In this document: in pieces, positions 50,985 to 59,267 of the stretch
Layout: each line of letters opens with the position of its first letter
How positions within the stretch are numbered: the first letter of the stretch is position 1
Source: an uncultured Prevotella sp.
GTDB lineage: Bacteria; Bacteroidota; Bacteroidia; Bacteroidales; Bacteroidaceae
Length of the DNA: 64,000 bases
Direction of reading: 5' to 3'
Assembly: GCA_944320195.1 (NCBI GenBank)
Contig: CALUGP010000002.1
Location: forward strand, 1 to 64,000
The notes under the pieces: model-generated
The model's input: only the letters and a program-made list of their open reading frames with translations
What the model was told of the DNA's origin: nothing
The model's database searches: none
Translations under genes and position numbers: made by a program

Positions 50985-52403
50985 TCATTCGATTATTACG
51001 CTTGGACCGCATGTAAGCTTGAAGTCATCGATGAGGAGATCGCCTCCCGGACTCTTCGAATTCATCACGAGCACGCAGTAGATTCCCTTCTCGGCGATGG
51101 TGAACGTGTGGGTTATCTGTGTCCACTCTGTATTGGTAAGGCCGTTAGTGTAATCGCCATACTGGTAGTTCCCCACCTTGCCGTCGGTCACCTGGACGTA
51201 TCCCGGACGTGCCGAAGCGCCGGCGTTGGTGGCCGCCTTGGCGTAAAACGTCATCGTGTAGTCGCCCGGCTCAAGCTCAAGCTCCTTATAAGAAATCCTC
51301 TTGTTGCTTCCCGTATTGCCCGCAACCTTCACCGAGTAGTTGCCTCCGTGTGCGTCTGTGCTCATGCTCAGCGACGCGTTGCCGGCCGAGCTTTCAGTCT
51401 GCCAGTTGTTTGGCTGGCCGCCAATCCAGCACTCAAAGTCGCCGTTAAGCGCCTCGGGGTCGCCCACATCCTCCGTTGCTCCGCCTTCGCCTTTCTTCCA
51501 CGAGTACAGATAGCTTTGTCCGGATACGGTCTCGGGAGTGTTGCCGTAGTAGTTGACCACCTTTCCGCAAACTATCACTTCGTCGCCAACGCTCAGCAGG
51601 TCGCCATCCGTGTACTTCTCGTTGTTCAAGTAAAGCGAGCGGAAAACATAGAACTGGTTGCCGCTGTCCTCGCTGTCAAACGTTCCGTCAACCGAGATGA
51701 AATAGCTGGCATTGCCAAACTTGGCAGCGTAATTATCCTCGATCTTTGATACAATACCTTTTATATATACGGCGTTTTCAGAGTTGACGTCAGCCTCAAG
51801 AGATGCCGTGTAGCTGTAAGCTGCGATGCTGTTGAAGGGGTTTTCAAGCGTGCCGTCTCCCTCGGCACCCTCAACCGAAGGCTCGTCTCCGCCCTCTTCT
51901 TCACCCGTATAGCCGTTAAGGGAGACGAGATAAGCCTTCCCAGAAGCGGTCTCAAGCGTACCGTTGTAGTTTGTCAGGATGCCGCATATCACCACGGTGT
52001 CGCCGAATTCAAGTATCGGGCCGTCTGAATACTTCTTGTTGTTGAAGTAATTTGCACGGTAGACAAGGAATCCGTCATTGGCGTCCTCGTCGTCGGCGAT
52101 GGTGAACTCGGCGTTGCCGAAGCCGCCGTCATAGTTCTCGTCGATGCCGATTACCACACCCTTGATGTGGACTTCGCTCTCAGAGCTCTCGCCTGAAGCC
52201 AAGGCTCCTGCCACCTCAAGCGTCCTGGCCACGTTGTAAGGATTCTCCGCCGTGCCCTCTCCGGCCGGTTCGATCACCTCCGGCTGATCTATCGGATTGT
52301 CGTTGGGGTCGTCATACGGTGCCGGTACGTCTTCGCAACTCGTGAATGTGAACGCCGCAACAGCGAGGGCGAACACTGAATACAATATCTTTTTCATGTC
52401 CAA
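50985..52403 (-). CDS. surface lipoprotein with two DUF6359 OB-like domains and a C-terminal carbohydrate-binding-like domain
   Basis: 472 residues. The lipoprotein signal ends in FTFTSC, followed by EDVPAPYDD. Two repeats follow (about residues 50-165 and 180-305), each with NP(Y/F)N, a (V/A)(H/Y)IKG(V/I)V strand, FGNA, (K/E)(K)Y(S/T)DG and GD(T/E)VI(V)CG: the OB-fold-like DUF6359 pattern. A C-terminal beta-sandwich (DFECWIGGQPNNWQ onward) resembles carbohydrate-binding modules. It is third in the TonB-receptor operon. The ligand is unknown. Confidence 0.85.
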   Translation of the reverse strand: MDMKKILYSVFALAVAAFTFTSCEDVPAPYDDPNDNPIDQPEVIEPAGEGTAENPYNVARTLEVAGALASGESSESEVHIKGVVIGIDENYDGGFGNAEFTIADDEDANDGFLVYRANYFNNKKYSDGPILEFGDTVVICGILTNYNGTLETASGKAYLVSLNGYTGEEEGGDEPSVEGAEGDGTLENPFNSIAAYSYTASLEADVNSENAVYIKGIVSKIEDNYAAKFGNASYFISVDGTFDSEDSGNQFYVFRSLYLNNEKYTDGDLLSVGDEVIVCGKVVNYYGNTPETVSGQSYLYSWKKGEGGATEDVGDPEALNGDFECWIGGQPNNWQTESSAGNASLSMSTDAHGGNYSVKVAGNTGSNKRISYKELELEPGDYTMTFYAKAATNAGASARPGYVQVTDGKVGNYQYGDYTNGLTNTEWTQITHTFTIAEKGIYCVLVMNSKSPGGDLLIDDFKLTCGPSVIIE

Positions 52404-52444
52404 ATGTTTTCTTTTGTTTGATTTGACTGTTATTTATTATCGCT

Positions 52445-53317
52445 TTATTCCGCCTTCATGAAGTCTCCGTCCTGGCGCATCAGTATTTGCCATGTGTCCC
52501 GGTAACGCGTGAATACGCCCACAATGTCTACCTTGCCTTCGGGCATCACTGTGCCGGCAAAGTCGGCGTATGTGCTGGTACGCACAACGATTCGCGTGCT
52601 TCCGCCTATCATCCGGTTGACGGCGTTGCCCGAAGAAGCCGCGTCCTCAGGCGCGAAAGTGCGCTCGCCGTTGGCCTGAGGCAACGTTACACCACGCACG
52701 ACCATCAACCTTCCGCAGTTGGCCTGCATGTATTTCTCGTCTTTCACCTTGCCCATGTCGAACTCAAGAGTGTCCACTTTCGACGCGTCAGGCGCTCCGA
52801 GCAGCTTGAAATGCTCTTGCCACAAGGTATGGTTCATGCGGCTCGGCGACGTATATCCGCTGTTGCTTGTGTACGGGGTGCCTATTTGCGGCTGGTTGCC
52901 GTAAGTTCCTATGTACAGGTCTTTCAGGCTTACAAGTATCTCCTGGCCTACTGGCAGATAGCTCCAAAGGCCTCCGAAGTTGATGCAAATCAGCAATCCG
53001 CCAGTTCCGTCGTCCACGGCAATCTGGTTGTATATGTTTCCGCCCACGTCGTTTCCGGTCACACGGGCCTTTATCTGGATGTCTTCCTTTATGCGGGCCG
53101 TGTCCGTCTGCTCCTGCAAGGCGTGTGAATACATGTCCTTAAGTTCAGCGATTGTCACCACGTTGGTTGCCTGCAGGTTGTTGTTTCCATACGGAGGGAT
53201 ATCGCCCGTGGGGTCTTTCCAGTCGTCGTCCATGCATGATGACACGGCCAGTCCGGCCACCGCGACCACCATTATGAGTCTTATATACTTCAATGTCTTC
53301 ATCTTCTTCGCTTTCAT
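52445..53317 (-). CDS. DUF5689 domain-containing surface lipoprotein
   Basis: 290 residues; the ATG at 53302 may be the true start. The lipoprotein signal ends in VSSC and is followed by MDDDWKDP, acidic residues that favour surface display. The NVVTIAELKDMY, ARVTGNDVGGNIYNQIAVDDGTGG and YLPVGQEILVSLKDLYIG blocks are typical of DUF5689, which is related to OB-fold-like domains. It starts directly after the stop of the TonB-dependent receptor. The function is unknown. Confidence 0.87.
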   Translation of the reverse strand: MKAKKMKTLKYIRLIMVVAVAGLAVSSCMDDDWKDPTGDIPPYGNNNLQATNVVTIAELKDMYSHALQEQTDTARIKEDIQIKARVTGNDVGGNIYNQIAVDDGTGGLLICINFGGLWSYLPVGQEILVSLKDLYIGTYGNQPQIGTPYTSNSGYTSPSRMNHTLWQEHFKLLGAPDASKVDTLEFDMGKVKDEKYMQANCGRLMVVRGVTLPQANGERTFAPEDAASSGNAVNRMIGGSTRIVVRTSTYADFAGTVMPEGKVDIVGVFTRYRDTWQILMRQDGDFMKAE

Positions 53318-55873
53318 TTAAAATCTGTAAGTGATGTTAAGCATGCCGTTTGTTCCATAAGCGTAGAACTTCATCGGATTCCTGGAGAAGCTGTAAGCGC
53401 GTGTATTGCCGCTGTTGGTGTAGTTGCTTCGGCTCTGCTCGTAGCCGCCGGTGCACAAGTTCTGGTTGTTCAGGATGTTGGTCACCATAAGGTTTATTGA
53501 GAGCATGCCCCGTTTCAGGTATATGCTTCGGCCTATCGAGCCGTCAACCATGAACCCTCCGTGCCCCTGAGCCTGTTCAACTGCCGCAGGGATGAGCTTA
53601 CCTTCGTTGTAGACGTTTCCGTAGATTTCATGTCTTGTGTCGAGAGTGCTCTGATAACGGTAACTCGGCGAATAAGAAAGGTAAATGCGATCGTAGTAAT
53701 TGCAGTTAAGGTCGATGTACCATCCGCCGCTATGATAGCTGAGACCGAGGCTTGCCGCGGTGAGCGGTGTGCCAGAGTCGCGCATGTTCTTATTATATAC
53801 TGTCTCGTCGGTGTACTGCGCACTGGTCGAATTCATGTAACGCACATGCGAGTTGTTGATTATCTTGGCGTCGCTGATTGTTCCGAGCAAGTTGACGTCA
53901 AGGGCGCTCGTCACCTTGAAACGGAGGCCTGCCTCGACGCCGTAATATTCTTTCTTTATGCCTGTAAGCGAGACGTAAGAGAAGGAGTTGATGTCGTCAA
54001 AATAGAAATTCTGCCAGTCGGTGACATCGGTCAGATAGCTGTAATACGCGTTAAGGTTGGCGTGGAGCCATGCGTTCTCGAACTGGTAACCAAGCTCCGT
54101 GCTGAACACGCGTTCATTCTTGAGGTTGGTAACGAAGTCATTGTTGATTTCGGGAGAGGCGAACGCCGTGCGTGCCTGCGGCGCACGCCACTCGTAACCT
54201 GCGCCGAGGGTAAGCGTGTTGCCGCGTCCCAGGTTCCAGCTTGTTCCCAGCTTGAAGCCACCGTCGAGGAAGTTTGCCGTCTTGCTCTTGCCGTATGAGT
54301 TGTTGGGAGCAAGTCCGTTGCGCATCTTTCCGTCGCGTTGCATCCATGTGTAGCCTATCTTTGCGGCCAAGGTGTAGTGCAGGATGCCATAGTCATGGCT
54401 GAAGCTTGACCAGAGCTTCGAGTTGTTTACAAGCAGGTTGTAGTCGTAACCGAACTTGTCGCCTACGCCAACCACGGCGTCGCGGTGGTTCAGGTCGTAC
54501 TGTATCTCGTCTGAATTGCGGTCATAAGTGCCGAGGGCGTAGGTGTTGATGTTGTGGTAAGTGGCGGCTCCGAGCATGTCTTCCATGGTCTGGTAGTGCA
54601 TGCCTTTGTTTGAGGCTCCCACTATGCCGATGTTCCATTTCATGTCTTTTCCCAACTGCTTGTTGAGCGTCGACGCGAGGGTAAGCGTCAATGCGTCGTT
54701 GTGCTTGGCCTGGATGTAATATATGGCGTCCTGTCCTTGCGCCGAGGCCTGCCGGTTTGAGTAGTACAGGCGGTCCCAGTTTATCTGGCGGTTTGCTTTC
54801 GACGCTGTCCAGAAGTCATACGCGCGGTTCCAGTCTTCCAGCGCCTGTGGCGTGCGGTTGGCCTCTCCGCTCTCTCCCCAAACGTCGTAATAGCTGCTTG
54901 GCATGTTCTTCCAGTAGTTCGGGTGGGGGTTGCTTCCGTTGTTGTAATTCAGCTTTGTGCTTTCGTACATGGTGTACTTGCCGAGCAGCGACGTGGTCAG
55001 CTTCGTGTCGTCGTCAATCTTCCAGTCCCATGTGAGGAGCGCCGTGGGCGAATAGTCGTGCACTACGCGCGAGTTGCGCTTCTTCCCGTTCTGGTATCCC
55101 CAGTAGGGATTGTAATAGCGGTCGTTGGCCAACCAGTACATCTCGTCCGTGCCCGCACCCTGCGACGCGCGCTCGGTGGGGTTGCCCCACGTCACCAACG
55201 AGAGCGAATGACTGCCGTCTCCGAACACTTTTTGTACGCCGAAGAAGTAAGAGAGCGAGTTGTAAAACGTGCCTTCGACGTATCCTTCGTTGGCCCACCG
55301 GTAGGTGACGTTGGCCGAGAAGGCCCATCCCTTGCTGTTAAGGCCCGAGTTGAAGGTGTACATTCCGCGCAGAGCGTAGCTGCGGTTGGCACCGCTCAGC
55401 GTGAGCCTGTGGCCTACGGGCATTGACGCCGGGCGGAAGTTATAGTTGTTGGAGCCGCCCATGCCTGGTATGGAGAAGTTGTTTGTCTCGAACGGCAGCG
55501 CCGACTCCATGTTGCGTGTCTGCTGGTTGAGTCCGCCAACCCATGAATATCTGAACTGGCCCGACTCCATGTCGTTTATCGGAGTGCCGTTGATATAGAT
55601 GTCGTTGTAACGTTGGTCGAACGCACGGTAGCGGAAGCGCATCGGCGAGAAGAGGTATCCCACCTCGCTCGCATATATGTTTGAGTTGGAGTTGATTATC
55701 GACACGTTCTGCGACATGTCGTCGTCTTCGCCCAACTGAGCCTCCGTGAACGTGAATGCCGTCTCGCTCATGGCGGCACCCTTCAGCCCGATGGAGTCGC
55801 TTTGGGCGAACGCAAAGGGCGAATAACACAGGGCTATCACTGCTATTTTCAGCTTGTTCTGCATATAATACAT
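53318..55873 (-). CDS. TonB-dependent-receptor-like outer-membrane protein
   Basis: 851 residues with a signal peptide (IAVIALCYSPFAFAQ). The reduced plug region (YRAFDQRYNDIYINGTPIND) precedes a long beta-barrel ending in YGTNGMLNITYRF, with a terminal Phe as in outer-membrane barrels. No N-terminal carboxypeptidase-like or STN domain is present, and no SusD partner is nearby. It is first of a three-gene operon with two OB-like surface lipoproteins. Substrate unknown. Confidence 0.88.
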   Translation of the reverse strand: MYYMQNKLKIAVIALCYSPFAFAQSDSIGLKGAAMSETAFTFTEAQLGEDDDMSQNVSIINSNSNIYASEVGYLFSPMRFRYRAFDQRYNDIYINGTPINDMESGQFRYSWVGGLNQQTRNMESALPFETNNFSIPGMGGSNNYNFRPASMPVGHRLTLSGANRSYALRGMYTFNSGLNSKGWAFSANVTYRWANEGYVEGTFYNSLSYFFGVQKVFGDGSHSLSLVTWGNPTERASQGAGTDEMYWLANDRYYNPYWGYQNGKKRNSRVVHDYSPTALLTWDWKIDDDTKLTTSLLGKYTMYESTKLNYNNGSNPHPNYWKNMPSSYYDVWGESGEANRTPQALEDWNRAYDFWTASKANRQINWDRLYYSNRQASAQGQDAIYYIQAKHNDALTLTLASTLNKQLGKDMKWNIGIVGASNKGMHYQTMEDMLGAATYHNINTYALGTYDRNSDEIQYDLNHRDAVVGVGDKFGYDYNLLVNNSKLWSSFSHDYGILHYTLAAKIGYTWMQRDGKMRNGLAPNNSYGKSKTANFLDGGFKLGTSWNLGRGNTLTLGAGYEWRAPQARTAFASPEINNDFVTNLKNERVFSTELGYQFENAWLHANLNAYYSYLTDVTDWQNFYFDDINSFSYVSLTGIKKEYYGVEAGLRFKVTSALDVNLLGTISDAKIINNSHVRYMNSTSAQYTDETVYNKNMRDSGTPLTAASLGLSYHSGGWYIDLNCNYYDRIYLSYSPSYRYQSTLDTRHEIYGNVYNEGKLIPAAVEQAQGHGGFMVDGSIGRSIYLKRGMLSINLMVTNILNNQNLCTGGYEQSRSNYTNSGNTRAYSFSRNPMKFYAYGTNGMLNITYRF

Positions 55874-55892
55874 GTTTTGTTAATACTCTTTG

Positions 55893-55922
55893 CAAAGGTA
55901 ATGGAAAAAGAGTTAACTTCAA
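55893..55922 (-). promoter_or_regulatory. promoter of the TonB-receptor operon
   Basis: On the minus strand TTG (55920-55922), 19 bp, TACCTTTG (55893-55900), 20 bp before the receptor ATG. Confidence 0.72.
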
Positions 55923-56007
55923 AACGAAAGCTGAAATTTGTATCGCCGCCCGGAGCTTTTTTAACTACATGGCTGCTCTTCGCGGCCGCGGCGGAAACGA
56001 CATGAAA

Positions 56008-56106
56008 CCAGGCCGTCTGTGATTGACGGCCTTCCGCAAGGCCAAAGGCCGTCAATCGCACGCCAAAAGACGGTCTTTTGCAAGCTAAAAGACGGCCTTT
56101 TGCAAG
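56008..56106. repeat. GGCCGTC repeat cluster h
   Basis: Units CAGGCCGTCTGT, GATTGACGGCCTTCCGC, CCAAAGGCCGTCAATCGC, CCAAAAGACGGTCTTTTGC and CTAAAAGACGGCCTTTTGC. Divergent genes lie on both sides. Confidence 0.85.
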
Positions 56107-56266
56107 GCCCGACATAACATGCTGGCGTTCAGACGGTTACGAACCGGGCGGATCGCAGGGCAGACAAATAGGGAATTTCCCCGTCATGGTTAGGGAAAAA
56201 CCTTTCCGCACGTGGCATTTTATATGTTACTTTGCACCAGAAACAACGATAAAACAATATTTCATC

Positions 56267-57235
56267 ATGAAACGACTGGCTACCATATTATCACTGCTGC
56301 TCGCCTTCACGGCCGCCACAAGGGCGATTAGCTACGAACAGGCGCGCGACCAGGCTCTGTTCCTGACGGACAAGATGGCATACGAGCTGAACCTGACCGA
56401 GGCACAATACGACGCCGCCTATGAAGTGAACCTGGACTACCTGATGAGCATCAACTCACCCGACGACCTCTACAGCGCATACTGGAGGCAGCGCAACCTC
56501 GACCTGAGCTACATCCTCCTTGACTGGCAATACCGCGCGTTCTGCGCCGCCACGTACTTTTACAGGCCGCTGTACTGGACAGCCGGAGTGTGGCATTTCG
56601 CCATATACTCCCGCTATCCGCGCCGCCATTATCTTTATTTCGGCAGGCCGAACGTGTACATAACTTACCGTGGCGGCCACAGCTGGCACCACAACGGCGG
56701 GCGGAGCTGGTACAAAGGGCGCACCTTCCACCACGGGGCGGGCGTAAAAGGGCACGGACTCAGAGACCGCTTCAACCGCGGCGAATTCCATAAAAAAGAC
56801 TTCGGAAAACCGGGAAGACCCGGCGGCAGACACGACAACTTCGCCGGCCACCGCGACGGCAGGCATCAACAGGGATTCGCAAAACGCCCGCAAGACGTGA
56901 AAAACGACAAGAGACGGCCGTCTGCAAGACCCGGCCAGGGACGCAACAACTTCCGCAACAACCGCGAAAGCAGCACGCGCAGGACGGCACGACCGGCCGA
57001 CAACGGCAAAAGAAGCTTCGGCCAAAGCGGCTCAAGACGGCCTTCAGCCATAGGCAACCAACGCAAACCGAGCAACACTTTCACCCCGAAGCGCGGCAAT
57101 TCGCGCCCCACAGTGAACCGTAGCGGCAACTCCGGCAGACGCGTTGGCGGAGGCAACCGCCCCGGCGGAACGCGCGGCAGCTCGTCCAAAGGCGGAGGCA
57201 AGAGCGGCGGAGGACACTTCGGCGGACACAGATAA
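56267..57235 (+). CDS. secreted basic low-complexity protein
   Basis: 322 residues from the ATG at 56267; the frame is open upstream through a repeat cluster, which is not coding. A signal peptide (MKRLATILSLLLAFTAATRA) is followed by a helical, aromatic-rich part (YEQARDQALFLTDKMAYELNLT, YSRYPRRHYLYFGRPNVYI). From about residue 145 it is dominated by Gly, Arg, Lys, Asn and His, strongly basic. It resembles no family I know. A nucleic-acid- or polysaccharide-binding matrix role is only a guess. Confidence 0.72.
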   Translation: MKRLATILSLLLAFTAATRAISYEQARDQALFLTDKMAYELNLTEAQYDAAYEVNLDYLMSINSPDDLYSAYWRQRNLDLSYILLDWQYRAFCAATYFYRPLYWTAGVWHFAIYSRYPRRHYLYFGRPNVYITYRGGHSWHHNGGRSWYKGRTFHHGAGVKGHGLRDRFNRGEFHKKDFGKPGRPGGRHDNFAGHRDGRHQQGFAKRPQDVKNDKRRPSARPGQGRNNFRNNRESSTRRTARPADNGKRSFGQSGSRRPSAIGNQRKPSNTFTPKRGNSRPTVNRSGNSGRRVGGGNRPGGTRGSSSKGGGKSGGGHFGGHR

Positions 57236-57299
57236 AGGTAAAAAGACTTCAGGATAACATTAACAAAACCAACATTACGAGATATTATTGATTGTCTAT

Positions 57300-57343
57300 G
57301 AAAGTAAGCGGACGCGCCGCCGGCGGCGCGTCCGCTTACTTTC
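57300..57343. terminator. 44-bp perfect palindrome between convergent genes
   Basis: GAAAGTAAGCGGACGCGCCG and its exact complement meet with no spacer, giving a 22-bp arm on each side. It lies between the basic secreted protein gene (+) and the phosphatase gene (-), so it probably ends both transcripts. Confidence 0.75.
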
Positions 57344-57363
57344 TTGCCATGACTGCCAGCCGC

Positions 57364-57870
57364 TTACAGCTCGAGCACGCGCACCTCGGCGTTTGCCATG
57401 GGCTTGATTTCACCCATCGGCTTGTCGAAAAACACCGACTGCACGGCCTTGTTGATTATTCCGTGCCCCACGGCCAGCACCACCGCCGACGGAAACCCGC
57501 TCCTTATAAAGTCCAGAAACTTGGCGGCGCGCACGCGCAGCGCGTCAAGCGTCTCTATGTCGTCAGGCCATTCGGCGTTCTTCAGGTCAGGAATGTAACG
57601 GCCGGTGAATCCGCCCCAGTCCCTCTCGCGCAGCAAGGGAGTGGTCAGTATGTCCATGCCGTGAGGGGCGGCGATGATGCGGCAAGTGTCATAAGCCCGC
57701 TTAAGGTCGCTCGAAACGAAGGCGGCTATGTGCACTGCGGCCATCCTTTCAGCCACCTCACGTGCCTGTTCCCTACCCTTTTCGGTCAGCTCTCCCTGCG
57801 TCTGTCCCTGCATTATGCGGTTCACGTTGTCAACGGTCTCGCCGTGACGGACCAAGTAAAGTGTTGTCAT
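57364..57870 (-). CDS. histidine phosphatase family protein
   Basis: 168 residues. The phosphohistidine motif is LVRHGET at the N-terminus; the second catalytic His is in VGHGIINKAVQ, and the Arg and Glu positions are in DLKRAYDTCRII and LRERDWGGF. It belongs to the phosphoglycerate-mutase-like branch, which includes phosphatases of sugar phosphates, cobalamin intermediates and others. No neighbour narrows its substrate. It is somewhat shorter than typical family members. Confidence 0.9.
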   Translation of the reverse strand: MTTLYLVRHGETVDNVNRIMQGQTQGELTEKGREQAREVAERMAAVHIAAFVSSDLKRAYDTCRIIAAPHGMDILTTPLLRERDWGGFTGRYIPDLKNAEWPDDIETLDALRVRAAKFLDFIRSGFPSAVVLAVGHGIINKAVQSVFFDKPMGEIKPMANAEVRVLEL

Positions 57871-57955
57871 GTTTTTGCTTAAAAGTGATGAAAAGACTTG
57901 TTTCTATCTAATATTTTCCTTAACTTTGGGGCTGACAAACCAAAAGCCATCAGCC

Positions 57956-58540
57956 ATGAAGATATTGAGAAGCTCGGTTTTCCGCGCCGTTTGCGCGATA
58001 GTTACAGGCATATTGCTCATCAACAACCCCGACAGCACGGTGCGCTGGATAACCGTCGCCATCGGCATAATGTTCCTGTTGTCTGGCGTGATATCGTGTG
58101 CCACATACCTCAATGCGAGGAGAAACGCCGTTGGGGCCGAACTTTACGATGCCGACGGGCGGCTGATAGCATCGCCGCGCCCGCCGTTTCCGCTTGTAGG
58201 CATAGGCAGCATATTGCTTGGACTGACCCTGGCCGTCATACCGGACGTATTCGTAACGTCGCTTATGTACGTGCTCGGAGCGCTCATCATACTTGGAGCC
58301 GTCAACCAGTTCATTGTCTTAGCAGGCGCAAGGAAGGTATTCCGTGTGCCCGTTTGGTTCTGGGTTTGCCCGTCGGTGATACTCGTCACCGGCATATTTG
58401 TCATGGTGAAACCCATGGAAACTGCGTCGCTGCCCCTCTTGATAATAGGCTGGTGCCTGCTGTTCTACGGCGTGACAGAGTGCATCAACGCAGTAAAGAT
58501 ATACCGGGAGACGAAGAACGAATTAAGAATCAAGAACTGA
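57956..58540 (+). CDS. DUF308/HdeD-like membrane protein
   Basis: 194 residues from the ATG at 57956. Five or six membrane segments. SSVFRAVCAIVTGILLINNPDSTVRWI and the GILLINNP-type repeats are typical of the HdeD/DUF308 family. The last residues (NELRIKN) and stop are encoded in an AATTAAG-type repeat, so the native C-terminus may have been replaced. The function is unknown; E. coli HdeD relates to acid resistance, but the same role here is not supported. Confidence 0.82.
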   Translation: MKILRSSVFRAVCAIVTGILLINNPDSTVRWITVAIGIMFLLSGVISCATYLNARRNAVGAELYDADGRLIASPRPPFPLVGIGSILLGLTLAVIPDVFVTSLMYVLGALIILGAVNQFIVLAGARKVFRVPVWFWVCPSVILVTGIFVMVKPMETASLPLLIIGWCLLFYGVTECINAVKIYRETKNELRIKN

Positions 58541-58547
58541 TTGAGTC

Positions 58548-58632
58548 AAGAATTAAGAGCTAAGAATTAAGAGAACATGCTTCACGGTCTGTTTGCATGG
58601 GTATTTTTCTTAATTCTTAGCTCTTAATTCTT
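58548..58632. terminator. AATTAAG-type inverted repeat between the DUF308 gene and udk
   Basis: Arms of 25 bp (58548-58572 and 58608-58632) are exact complements containing AAGAATTAAGAGCTAAGAAT. A further partial copy at 58521-58536 overlaps the end of the DUF308 gene. It lies between convergent genes. Confidence 0.75.
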
Positions 58633-58645
58633 AATTCGATAATTC

Positions 58646-59254
58646 TCATTTCACTATGCTTTCGATGTACTTGCAAAGTATGTCTATGCCCGTATGGTTC
58701 TCTCCTCCTTGCGGAATTATCAGGTCGGCGTACTTCTTTGTCGGCTCGATAAACTGCTCGTGCATCGGTTTCAGCACCTTAAGGTAACGGTCGATGACCA
58801 TCTCCACCGTTCTGCCGCGCTCCAAGACATCACGCTGGATGTTACGTATCAGGCGCTCGTCAGAGTCTGTGTCGACGAATATCTTAAGGTCCATCATGTC
58901 GCGGAGCTTCTTGTTCAAGAGTGTCATTATTCCCTCAATGATTATTACCGGACGCGATTCGACATGCACGGTCTCCTTCAGGCGATTGCAGAGCAGGTAT
59001 GAATAAACGGGCTGTTCGACGGCCTTTCCGCTACGAAGCTCATTTACATGCCTGACCAGAAGCTTCCAGTCAAAGGCGTCGGGATGGTCAAAGTTGATGG
59101 CGCGGCGTTCTTCTTCGGTCATGCTTGACGTGTCGTTGTAATATGAGTCGAGCGGAACCACCACTACATAGTGGGGCGGCAACGCATCGGCTATCTTTCT
59201 CACAACGGTGGTTTTGCCTGACCCTGTGCCTCCGGCTATACCTATTATTGTCAT
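58646..59254 (-). CDS. udk: uridine kinase
   Basis: 202 residues. P-loop GGTGSGKT at residues 8-15, then PLDSYYNDTSSM and FDHPDAFDW as nucleoside-binding parts, and the LID-type Arg segment RLIRNIQRDVLERGRT. It phosphorylates uridine and cytidine in pyrimidine salvage. It follows the glycosylase gene by 13 bp in the same operon. Confidence 0.95.
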   Translation of the reverse strand: MTIIGIAGGTGSGKTTVVRKIADALPPHYVVVVPLDSYYNDTSSMTEEERRAINFDHPDAFDWKLLVRHVNELRSGKAVEQPVYSYLLCNRLKETVHVESRPVIIIEGIMTLLNKKLRDMMDLKIFVDTDSDERLIRNIQRDVLERGRTVEMVIDRYLKVLKPMHEQFIEPTKKYADLIIPQGGENHTGIDILCKYIESIVK

Positions 59255-59267
59255 ATGTTCAAATCTT

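Noticed and set aside
53318..55873. TonB receptor as part of a polysaccharide utilisation locus
   Set aside because: No SusD-like gene, glycosidase, sulfatase or sensor lies in the operon; the GH43 gene is 7 kb away and separate.
56078..56266. Upstream extension of the basic secreted protein
   Set aside because: It begins in a repeat cluster and would bury the signal peptide that starts at 56267.
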